From: Lepturacanthus savala
Taxonomy: Eukaryota; Chordata; Actinopteri; Scombriformes; Trichiuridae
Direction: 5' to 3'
Length of the DNA: 64,000 nt
Assembly: GCA_030544235.1 (NCBI GenBank)
Contig: CM060477.1
Span: 9,837,934 to 9,901,933 of the forward strand
Below are positions 1 through 11,000 of the stretch, one piece after another. Position 1 is the stretch's first letter. Every line of letters starts with the position of its first letter. The notes under the pieces are model-generated. The model saw only the letters and a program-made list of their open reading frames with translations, was not told where the DNA came from and ran no database searches. The translations under genes and the position numbers were made by a program.

Positions 1-251
1 TGAATGCGCGGAACAAACAGAACATTCATATCAATTCATGCTTTGAGCTGTATTACCACACAGCCCTCACTGTGACAAACATGAAGCCAGATATGATGCT
101 CACATGCCTTACAGGAACGAACGTGCGGTAAAACCAAAAACCCCATCGATGCTGTGCTGTCCTTGTGAAGCGTGGAACATTGGCAATTTTTTATCAATCT
201 GAACTTTGTTTTTTGAGATAATTTAATGAATTTTAAAATATCACTAACAAT

Positions 252-485
252 AGATTTTTTTTTTCACAGCAGCCATATTGAGATGGAACAGTAAACACAG
301 GTGTTATCAATGATACTGATTATGGCTCCATTCCATAAAAGTGCAGCGGAGACTTTCCACTGAGCCAATATGCTCAAACAGCAGCAGCCCTACCGTTTAA
401 TATGAATAGAACCTTAATTAGTATCATTGCCAACACCTGTGTTTGTCTACTGTCATGTCAATATGGCTGCTGTGAAAAAGAGTCT
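252..485. mobile_element. Long-inverted-repeat MITE, copy 1
   Basis: The left arm starts around CACAGCAGCCATATTGAGAT and continues through an ACACAGGTGTTA block. The right arm is its reverse complement (AACACCTGTGTTTG, then CAATATGGCTGCTGTG). The arms are about 80 bp each, with a short unique centre. There is no coding capacity beyond a chance 61-codon ORF in the right arm. Four other copies occur in the window (3995-4356, 20591-20714, 60011-60243, 60541-60749). The best-preserved ends suggest termini beginning AGACC next to a TA target. This is a non-autonomous DNA transposon; the superfamily is not determined. Confidence 0.8.
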
Positions 486-2555
486 ATTGTTCTCAGTTAC
501 AGTTGGGCTCCAGTCTGCAGCCTTGTACTGGGTGACACTATAGTTCTCTGTCTACTACGGCAACTTGGAGCAGATGCGCCACATTAACCTTAAATGAATC
601 ATTCTTACATTTAGCGTGTGCAGTTGGTTGTTTTTCCACTTCGGTTGAATGAAAAAAGGTCACTCGCATGTTAGCACTGCGCTTGAAATGTGCACGATAA
701 TTTCATAATAGTTTTTTTTCCATGCCAGTAATACATTTGAATATTTCAGTATTGTTTTTTCCTTCTGTTGTACAAAAGAGGAAAATGGCAATATGTTAAG
801 AATCAAATCGACAAAAAGTAGTGAAGGATTGAAAATGAATGAAATTTCCCTTTAATGATTCGACACAGTTCAACAGCAACCAGCAACCGGTGTTTCTTTG
901 AATGTCCGCCCATTAAAGTGCTCATGTAGCTATAAAAAGTGATCTATATAAAATGAGCTGAATCAAAGAAACGGGTCAAAACCCCATAACAGCGGTTTCC
1001 ATTTGGGGCATGACATATTTTTGTAAGGAATCGCGGAAGCATATGGAAGAAAGCAGCTTCTCTGTGAATCACCGGTCTGTCTGAGCAAAGAGAGAAGAAG
1101 CCCGGAGAGAACAGAGGAGGCTGTGTTGTCACTTACCCTTGCCAACGCGATGGTCCAGAAGGGCACTACAGTCCAGTGCCAGCCTCTGAGAGGCCGGGGC
1201 ATCGGGCGCAGGCAAGGGCATGGCAGGCACACAAACACACGGCAGCCCACAGGCACACAAACACTTCAGGCTGACACTAGCCCTTTCATAGACACAGATA
1301 ACTTCCCGAGCAAAGCCAATCACAGATTTATAACACTACAAGCAAGCGGACTAAAAATATCCAACTCCCGTCTCACAAATCACCTCAGTGACCCATGCAG
1401 TCATGAAGCATAAAACAAACTATTGAAAAGTAAGCCTCGGCTACCTCCTTCGATTTCACAAGCAGCCTGACAGATAAATCACACATTTTTCCTCACTCAC
1501 GTGGATCCAGAGCTGCATAAAACCCACTAGACACACATATACACTTGTACTACTGAGTCAAGCCTGAACAGAAAAACTCCCGTCTGCACCGGAGAAACTC
1601 AAAAATTCCCCGCATGTCCCCGCGGAGCAACGACTCCAGCGTCCCCGAACCGGCTTGAGACTTCCAAGTAATTTATGGCAGGTTGACCGTATTAACGAGG
1701 AGATTAGCGATTGCTCCAGCAGCAGCAGCAGCTCTGCTCTCTGCGCGCGTCCCTTCTCATTAATAAACATCTCGCTGACACAATGGACCTCACTATCCAC
1801 CCCGAAAGTCTTTCTCTCAGGGCGAGAGAGAGAGAGACAAGAGACGCGAGAAAAAGAGGGTGGGAAGAAACGGGTAGAGAGGGGAAAGGGAACCGTGGGA
1901 CAGCCTTTCAGTCAGTGTGGGCTTGAGGTTCAAAGAATGTGGCGAAATCAGCAGATGCCAACACGGATGCAACGGTATCGCAACACGTGTGACACACACC
2001 TGGAGCACTGATAGAAATCTTCTATACAAAACATGTTCGTTTAAACTCAGCAGTGTAATTCTCCTTTTTTTTTTTTATTTCCTTGGAAGAGGTACTGGAT
2101 GAATTCAAGCCAGAGTCACCCCACATCAAGTAAGTCACCTAACTTACAGAGAATATCCAGGGAAGTTTATTATGTGACATTTTCAGGTGTAAAATGTCAC
2201 ATATTGGACAGGACTCCCTTTATCTGCTAATCCCTGCTGTGTTTATTGATGCTTGGCTTCACACCTATTCATGTATGAACAGACGCAAGAAGACAGGAAT
2301 GTTCTGGAATGGATTTACATGTGTGAATAGCAGTGGTGGATTATAAAGTGTTGTCACTGCAGTATTTTTGAGTGTATCTGTACTTTAGGTGTTTTTTTTT
2401 TATATTTCTATCAACTTTCACTCCACTATATTTCCCCTCAGCATTTTCATTACTACAAAATGAAATTTGGTAGAAACAAGCATTACTTGTGACACCACAA
2501 ATAAGTTCTAAATTCTAACTTATTACGAACAGCATTTACTTTTACTTTCAATACT

Positions 2556-2602
<47 letters not shown>

Positions 2603-3500
2603 CTTTTGCAGTTAATCTGAAAAAAAAAACTTTTGGTACTTATGTACATTATCCAATACTTTAAGTAATATATTAATAGTTGATTTTAATTTTCTGGTAA
2701 GATCTCTGTACTTTTACTCAAGTGTGGCGTTCAGATGCTTCATACAGCTCTGATGATTAGTCAGAATCATTGGAAATGTGCTAAAGGGACTTAAATTGCG
2801 CTGAATGGCTCTGATTATATTTACAGACAGTGACAGAGCAGGTGTATGTTAGGAGTTTATTGTCGCCCACCTGTCATGTTGGATGCTCGTCACAGGGCGG
2901 CGCTGTTATTCCAGGTTCACAGAGGCAGGGACAGGGAAAGCACCTCCGCCCAGAACCGAGTCTCCACCGGGGCTTCGATAATCAGGAAAACCGCTGGATT
3001 GTCTTTGGCCTGTGGAAGTTAGTGATAACGCAGTATGGACAATTGCATCTTCTGCGAACATCGAAACACACACCCGCAGTCCCCCTCGTTATTTAGCGCT
3101 CATATTTAAAGCGCTCGTATTAAAAAGTGTTTTCTACAATTCTGTACTGGCAGAATTATGAGTGATTAATGTAGCTTCAAGGCTAAGCATGCTAACTGAT
3201 GCTACAGACATATATATCTTCTAAAATAAGTGTTCAGTTGACTTTACCAGGAGTGTCGATAGGACTTAAGTTACTAAACCTGAAGCCGCTAACTCACGCT
3301 GATAAAATATCCACTGTATAAGTTGAGCTAATATTCGTCTATGCTAACGAGAAGCTAACGCTGTCTTGGCTCGCTTATCTTAAAGCCACCGCGTAATCGA
3401 ACGCTCAAAACTTACCATGAAGTGAACAACGTGTAAGTCCTTTAAACGTGTTTCATTCAGCCACGTGAGTGTTCTCCACCTGCTCTGGAGTTCGACTCTA
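486..3500. other. Gene-poor stretch with possible minus-strand 5' exons
   Basis: No ORF here matches a family I recognise. On the minus strand there are two strong donor sites reading GTAAGT, at 1136-1131 and 3415-3410. About 1540-1830 is richer in G+C and CpG than its surroundings. Together these suggest untranslated or first exons of a gene running leftwards out of the window. An (AT)n microsatellite lies at 2559-2595. The 60-120-codon ORFs at 1123-2011 overlap on both strands and look like chance ORFs in GC-rich DNA. Confidence 0.35.
2559..2595. repeat. (AT)n microsatellite
   Basis: Uninterrupted AT dinucleotide run of about 37 bp in AT-rich intergenic DNA. Confidence 0.95.
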
Positions 3501-3714
3501 CCAGGAAACTAGCATCAGTGTCTCAGCAGCTTCCAGCTGGTGTTCTACAGCCTGTGGTTCAGTCTCCACCACTGGACAGATGCTTCATGTTTCATCACAG
3601 CATCTGCACCTTGCATTTTGTTGACTTCATCAATACCTACATCAATAGCAATACTGGAGGGGAAAACTAAATATCATGGCAGGTCATTATTGTAGTAATC
3701 AATAGGAGTGGGGG

Positions 3715-3718
<4 letters not shown>

Positions 3719-3772
<54 letters not shown>
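3719..3772. repeat. (AT)27 microsatellite
   Basis: Perfect AT dinucleotide run of about 54 bp, the longest simple repeat in the window; probably length-polymorphic. Confidence 0.95.
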
Positions 3773-3777
<5 letters not shown>

Positions 3778-3994
3778 GTAGCAGCTAAGTCAGAAGCAGT
3801 GAAGTAACACTGAAACCATGCTAATTGCCTCATTAAAGCTGAATTACTGTGACTATTATGACTGATGTAGTAAAGCATCTATTTTAATGATACTAATCAG
3901 CACAAACCACAGAACGTGTATGTTATTTAGGGTTGCTTGCATGTTGTACATGATTATTCAAACTGCTGATTGTAACTTATAAAGACTTTGTAAC

Positions 3995-4356
3995 AGACCT
4001 TTTTTTGCAGTGGCCATATTGACATGAAATAGTATCTAAACACAGGTGTTCCCAACGATTCTAATTAAGGTTCCATTTAGTATGGTGAAGCTATTCCAGT
4101 GAGTCAGCGTGTACAACAGCAATTTGACCATGAAATAGTAGGTAAACACAGGTGTTACTAATCACATTTATTAAGACTCTGCACCAAGATACAACAGAAC
4201 ATTCATTAATGTGATTAGTAACACCTGTGGCTGCTGTGAAAAAGGTTTATAGCGGCACCCTGACTCTGTTTGACCTTGAAAAGAGCGGAACCTTAATTAA
4301 TATCATTGGTAAGTGGGTTCCCTACTATTTTATGGCACTATGGCTGTTGTGTCATG
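3995..4356. mobile_element. MITE copy 2, apparently composite or nested
   Basis: Same family as 252-485. The outer left arm (GGCCATATTGACATGAAATA, then AACACAGGTGTT) begins near 3995. A second left arm (CATGAAATAGTAGGTAAACA) starts near 4130, with its own right arm (AACACCTGTGGCTGCTGTG) ending near 4245. The outer right arm (CCTTAATTAATATCATTGG, then CTATGGCTGTTGTG) ends near 4356. The simplest reading is one copy inserted inside another. Confidence 0.65.
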
Positions 4357-7300
4357 AAGCTATTCCCTTTTTATTGATATAATTACAAATCGATACCATC
4401 ATAATTGATAGATTTTTAAAGAACGTATAGATGTGGGTGAGACATCTTGCTTTTGCAACACATCTTGTTTTCTAACAGGTGGTGACAGCAGTGAGTCAAG
4501 AGGATAGGGTTGGAGATTTCTTAAATTCCCAAGATTATCTTCCCTAATCAGACTGTTTCAATTTAATTGTAACATAGGAGGTGCCATCTCATTCTCAAGA
4601 CCAACAAGTAATATTTGACCCCTGGGAAGTCATTGGAGGCAGGGAACTATAACTCATATACAAATACATAAAATGTTAAAATTGAATGCACTGTACATGT
4701 TGACTACTTCTATGTTAAAGTGACTCAAAGACTGCATTTTCTCCACAGACTTAGACAGTCTTATTAGATACGGGGGCATCTTGGCTGGGCACTCTCTCTG
4801 TGTCTAAGTCTGTTTTTTGTGATTGATCTGCTGCTGTGATGCCCTTGATGAATTTCCCTCAAGGGACTATAAAGTTTATCTTGATCCTGTGGGACAATAC
4901 ATCATAATCAATGTGATTTTTGCTTCCCATCACCTGACACCTTGTTTGAAGCCTAAACCTAGTGGTTCTCGGTGAACCACTTTGCATGCTACGACATTTA
5001 CAGGCCCTTTAAAGGCCACTAAGCCATCAGATCCTTGAGTCTTTCATGTGGGAGTATTTCTGTCCTCCTTGTGAGCGCTATTAGACTGCTGTTGGCATGT
5101 GACCACTTAGAACGGGATAAGGCCACCTAGGAGAGTCACGTTTGCGCTTATGGTGCTCAAATGGTCAAAACAAAGGGCGCTTGGGTGGTTGCTCTCATGC
5201 CTAAATACACAAGGTAACTGCTAGTAGTAGAAGCATTGAGGTTCACATGGAAATTACTTCCAGAACATAATCAAAGGTGATGTATAAGATCTCTGTCTTT
5301 GAGGATGGCACCTGCTTTTGTAGGAGGGGGGAACTTTTAGGGATTTGTACACACAGGTGCCCATCATCTCCTAATCCATTCTTTTGAAAGTCTTTTTGAT
5401 GCGACATAGTGAAGATTTTGCATAGTGGAAGATGAGTGTTTTAGCACAAGCGCTACCGTTTGTTTCACTTACTGTTTTGGCTTGATGCCAATCAGCTGAT
5501 TAGTGGACAGCCAGAGCAGTCCGACTTCGTTCTAATTAGCTTTTGCCGTTTATCCTAATTCCTCCCTCAGGTGGACACAGGGCACTCCAACTCGTCACTC
5601 TCTAAAATTACAGGTTTGAACAGTTACAGACACCCATAGACATTATCAGTTCACTTATAATGAACACCGAGGCCGTGGTATTCTGAAATGGTCTACACTG
5701 ATATACTCATTTTACCTAATTGTGTCTAGCAATGGTGCCACTTCATTAAACAATTTGCTTTTGCATTTGCGTGCCAAGTGTCAAAGAGCTATATTGCTGA
5801 TGTAGTAGCAGTTATATGAGTATTTTTAGACGTACGGTAATCATCAGTAAAAGGACTGAGTTACAGTCCTGGTAGAACAGATGGATTCTCATTAGATAAG
5901 CCTTAGGGGCTTTGTGCGTGGCGTGGACTGAATTAGCAAAGCAAGACTCAAAAACTTTAACCAGCTTACTTCTCTTGATCTGTGTCTGATCTGTCCTATA
6001 TGTTGATGATCTTATGTTGTGATGATTGTAAGGTACATTTGTTAACTATATCCTGTTAATCCGAAAACCACCTGATCGTAACTGCTCAGCAAAGGTTCGT
6101 TCATTGGTGTTGCTCCTTGTTGAAACACCTCAGGATAATGTTACCAGATGTTAGATGATTCACTTCTTTTTCCCAGTCAGCCTGCTTTTGTTAGGCCCTT
6201 GAGTTAATGTGTTGAGTTGGACACAGCCTGAAACTGTTATCTCTCTCTGGGGGAACAATATGCATGTGAGTTTGGAAGGAAATGACAAATAAATCTTGAA
6301 AGGAACTACTCACCTTTTGTGTGTCTAATTGCAGAGAAGTCAACTGATCTAATCAATGGTATCGATGCAATGAAGAGACAGCACCTCTAATTTATAGAGG
6401 TGTAGAGAGTAGAGTAAATGAATAAGCTCTTATCGTAATACTATTTTATTATAATGTGTCAACCCTGATTTTAGAAGACTTGATTTGGCCAATGAATGAG
6501 AGTATCACATTCATCTCTGTAAAGTCTAGGTGCAAGTGACCACAGATTTACAGGCCAGCAAGAGTAGCCCCTGACTAACTAATCCTCTTTACTGCTGCGG
6601 CTCTGCTTTGCGGCAGCTATTGACTTCATTTCAAAAACGGTCCAGGTGATGAGCTACAATCCTGCCGGAAGAACCCTGCACACCTTGGCTCCCTTCATGA
6701 GTTTTGGATACGGCATAGCGTCGAGGAGAGTCCTTCATCTTGATTTTCTCCTTTTATGGATTACGCATTAACTTTCAAATCCATCTACGGTTCCTGTGTA
6801 ATGGAATCAGCAGTAGTGGATTACGACGGGCCACCGAATATATACGGCACAAGCTGGACATGAGTGGATACACAATATGCAAAGCAATACAGGTCAGTTT
6901 TGAAAATTGTACACAGCTCCTATTTGCCCATAATAGGTGCAGATTATGGCATATGGGAAGCCTGATTTCAAAAATACCCATTGACCCATAAAAAGGGGGG
7001 GGAAAAGCCTGTCATTTATAATAAAAAGGAAAATAAGCCTGTGTTGTTTTTTTTTTAATACTGTTTTCTCCTAAGGGTCATAGCAGGCATAGCAGATCCT
7101 CCGACAGCAGAGAAACCATAATGGATGCTGTGTGATGGAGTCAGTAAAGATGCTGACATAATACCATTTACTTACAATTTATATACACTATTGTTCAGCT
7201 GCCATAATGACTTGGTTAAAATATTCCTGTAATATAAATTGTTTTATCATATTCAGGCTGTGCAGGGTGAATTCATGGTCTTGATAAGAATCAGCTAGTT

Positions 7301-8030
7301 GACTGAGTGAGTGGGATGGTTACATCTAGCAGCAGAACGACCTGGAGGAGTTTAACTCTGAGCATTAACCAGCTCAGGTCTAAATTTGGCCACTAGATAA
7401 TTTGCTGGAAAGCTGGCTTTCATCTGGCACACACTGCCAACACTCGGAGCCTGGCAGGTTTGCAATATGCCGAATGTTTGCAGTATAATCAGCTCTGTCC
7501 ACACAAATCAGAATTTCAAATGGGTTGAAACATAAGTGATGCAGTTGCTGTAGCAGCAACGACAGCATTTGGTTTGTTGATATCAGGAGCCACAACAAGC
7601 ATAAAATCAATCACATGCAACATATTCCTACTCACTAGATGACATAGCGGTAAATGAGATTACGGATAAAATGTTATCTCAAACCATTAAAAAGGAAACC
7701 GACAGCAATATGACCCAATTTCTTTCATAGCCTAGTTATACACTGTTTATTATGGAACACACTATGATTATGGAATCAATTCAGGGAAGTCAAAAGAATT
7801 TAAACCTGATGACACCATAATGACATCATCAGCCTCTCCAGAACCACACAAAGACATATGCCTGTTTAAACAGGCTGGGAGCAGTGGTAACCATAACTAT
7901 CCTTGATGTATATAATTGCTGGAGTGCCCCTTTAAGAATAAACTTTGAATCCTGTTTATTGTTGTTGTATTGTTCCTTTTTCCTCCCATCTTCTGCAATT
8001 TGCTTTCTGCTGTTCCAGACTGCCGCCTCC
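4357..8030. other. Intergenic stretch upstream of adcy8-like
   Basis: No supported coding gene. A short segment at about 4839-4885, with an AATTTCCCTCAAGGGACTAT motif followed by AAAGTTTATC, resembles the 3' ends of fish L2/CR1-like LINEs. At about 8018 a CTGTTCCAG acceptor-like sequence precedes the adcy8-like start, so the cyclase probably has at least one upstream non-coding exon. I cannot place that exon or the promoter. Confidence 0.4.
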
Positions 8031-8074
8031 TCCTGATCTGAGATCAACACCTGAGGTCAGCAAAGGCCATCACC

Positions 8075-11000
8075 ATGGTGACCTTCTCTGAGCCGACAAA
8101 GATCTCCCCTATGGAGCTGTGCGAGCCAAGCCGTGCGACAGCGATGCTGTCCCCCGGGCTGCGGCGGAAAAAGATGCTGTGGCAGAATGCTGTAAAACAC
8201 ATCATCATTCAACAGGATCTCAGCGCACAGGTGATCGACTATCCCATGGTTATCAGTAGATTCGTCGCATCCAAAACCTTTGAAGTGGTCTTTGCATGCA
8301 CTGCTCATAGATAAAGTACTGCATATCACATGGACCACACAAGCTAAAGTATCTGCCCGTGGAATGGGATAATTCTACTCAATATTGGACTAATTGTACC
8401 AAAAACAAGACCTGTTAATAAATAAGTGCTAAATAAATTGATGATTGATAGGAAATGTTCACATTTTCAGCAGATTAATGTATAAAATAGTCTTCTAGCA
8501 TCAAATGCTACACATATATCATTCTGAAGAAGCAAAATACATTTTCAAGTAGAAGGGGACTTTTATCTTTTTATGTGGTTGTAAATCTCTCTGCAAAATA
8601 TGATGAAAAATCATCCAGCATATAACAGTAACGATCAATACAATAACAGGAGACTGTAAATGGCCTCAGTAGTTTGGTTTCTGCCATAGAGCCATAGAGT
8701 GAACAGTTAACATCACTTTTCTGTCATTTTGCTAGGTGGGTGTGGAGCCAGCGCGCAAAATGTGTGTGACAGACACCTACATGAACGAGATCAACAGACA
8801 GATCCGCAACAAGAATTCACGCGGGGTCACGAAGCGGCGCTCCTCCGTATTCAGAATCCAGCCACGCGGTTCCACCACCAGGGGTTATTTTAATGACTAC
8901 GTCAGTGACGCGGACTTCTTCGTGCACTGGGGCCACACCGTTCGTGGGATCTATATACCCACCCTGAGGCACACCTTCAAGTCGCGTGACCTGGAGAAAC
9001 TCTACCAGCAACACTCTTCTCACCAAAGACGCAACTCGTTAGCCATCACCAACATAATCGACGCTGTGGCTAAGCTACACGTGTTGGTCCTGTACCTGGC
9101 TTTGGCCCCTGAGGCCATCACAGACATTCTGCGCGGCTGTCTGACGGCCATTTTCATGGTGTTCGCTATAGCTCTGTGCATAGTCGTGTTAACATGTAAA
9201 GACTCCATGTCCCCACGGTGGCTCCACTATGCTGGCATAGCGAGCTGGCTGTCACAGACCACACAGGTGCTGGGAGGACTTGGGTATGGACTGGAAAAAG
9301 ACTCGTCGTGGTACGTTTTGTTCACATTGTTCGCCACATACACGCTGCTGCCGTTACCTCTGCTGTGGGCCATGTGCGCCGGCTCACTCACCTCAGCACT
9401 GCACCTCCTGGTGGAGATGGTGCACTACTACAATGATGCTGTGCTTTTAAGAAAGGTGAGGAAATCATGAAAAAAACATTCTGTTCATTCATTATCAGAA
9501 CAAAATTGTTCCTTTATTTAATGCTATTTCTTTATGCTATTGTGTTTCTATAGAAATATACAATATTTTTTTGATATCTGTGCATTCAAACTTTTTAACC
9601 TCTAATTTATTGTGCTTATTATATTGAAGCTGAGTTACATTGCTATTTTTTAATTAATGTAAGTACATAAATGGAAACTAATTTTTATCACTGTCTGGCC
9701 AAAAAGTCACCACCTGGATTTAACTAAACAGAGTCTTCTATTGTTTAATTTCTACATGGATGATTATATTTCAGGCGGCAATAACTGATGCAATGAGTAG
9801 CTTCTCATTTCTTAAACAAGAATGTGTAAAGGCACTTCCCGTGGTTGTGGAAAGGATATTAGTTTGAAAATAGTCAAATCATTAGCATCAAGAAAACATC
9901 TAAGGAGATTTCAGAAACTACTGTCCATGCAGGTTCTCAGTCATCCAGGTCATCTTTTCTTGTAGAGTTTAGAGCAAAGCAACTGGACTTCTTACTTAGT
10001 TTGAACGCATTACTGGTCCATTGTTGGTCTAAGGCATTACTTAAAAACTGGAAGGACAATGCAGAACCAGAGTGATGGGTGCATCAGGGTATTCAATCAA
10101 TGGATTGTTTCTGCCCTGGTGGTGTGAGCTTATTACAAGATGACGATGCCAGGGTTCATCGGGCTCAAATTGTGATGGAGAGGTTCAGCAAGCATGGGAC
10201 ATTATTTTCACACATGGATTGGCCACCAGAGTCCAGACCCTCATCCTATCGAGAATATTTGGTGTGTGTTGGGAGAAGACTGTGTGCAGTGGTCCGACCC
10301 TACCATCATCAATACAAGAACGCGGTGAAAAATGAATGCAACACTGGATGGAAATAAACCTTCAAATAAACCATCACAGAAGCTTATTGAAACAATGCCA
10401 CAGCAAATCCATGCCATAATTAAAATTAACGGCGGTCCAATGAAATGTGTGTGACCTAATTTTTAGGTGCAACCAGGCAGTGAATAACAAAACCCAACAT
10501 TCAACCGCACAACACAACAAATAATACAAACATAAATTGCATACATCAGACATTATGAATAAGTAGCTGGAGTGCAATCGCTCACTTTCACATTTCGTGC
10601 TTAGTCTACACAGGTGCACGGGGGCCCAGTTATGTTAAGACCCCACTCCCTACTTATAGTCTTCTTTTTTTTTTCAGCCCATATGCACTGGGGATTCCTG
10701 AATAACGTGAATAAATACATAGTCTCTCTTGGATGCAGGTGCTTGCCAAAGGCCTGCTGTATCTGGGTATGAACACAGCTGGCTTGTTCATTCATTACTT
10801 GACAGACCACGCGCAGAGGCAGGTGTTCCTGGAGACACGGCGCTGCATTGAAGGTCGCCTCAAATTGGAGCAAGAGAATCAGAGACAGGTATAGTGAAGA
10901 CTGATGTGCTACATGTGAGGTGTGGTGACCATTGATTGTCCTCTTTTAAGCAACCCTCGCCCATTTTGCTATTTTAAGGGTAGAATCATGCTGATAATAC

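Noticed and set aside
1123..2011. Overlapping 60-118-codon ORFs on both strands
   Set aside because: No domain, no homology I know, GC-rich region where long chance ORFs are expected; kept only as possible untranslated exons.
2830..3096. 88-codon ORF
   Set aside because: No recognisable motif and no splice or promoter support for a coding gene.
6600..6680. Candidate 5' non-coding exon of adcy8-like ending at a GTCCAG|GTGATG donor
   Set aside because: A donor-like string alone, with no promoter or homology evidence.
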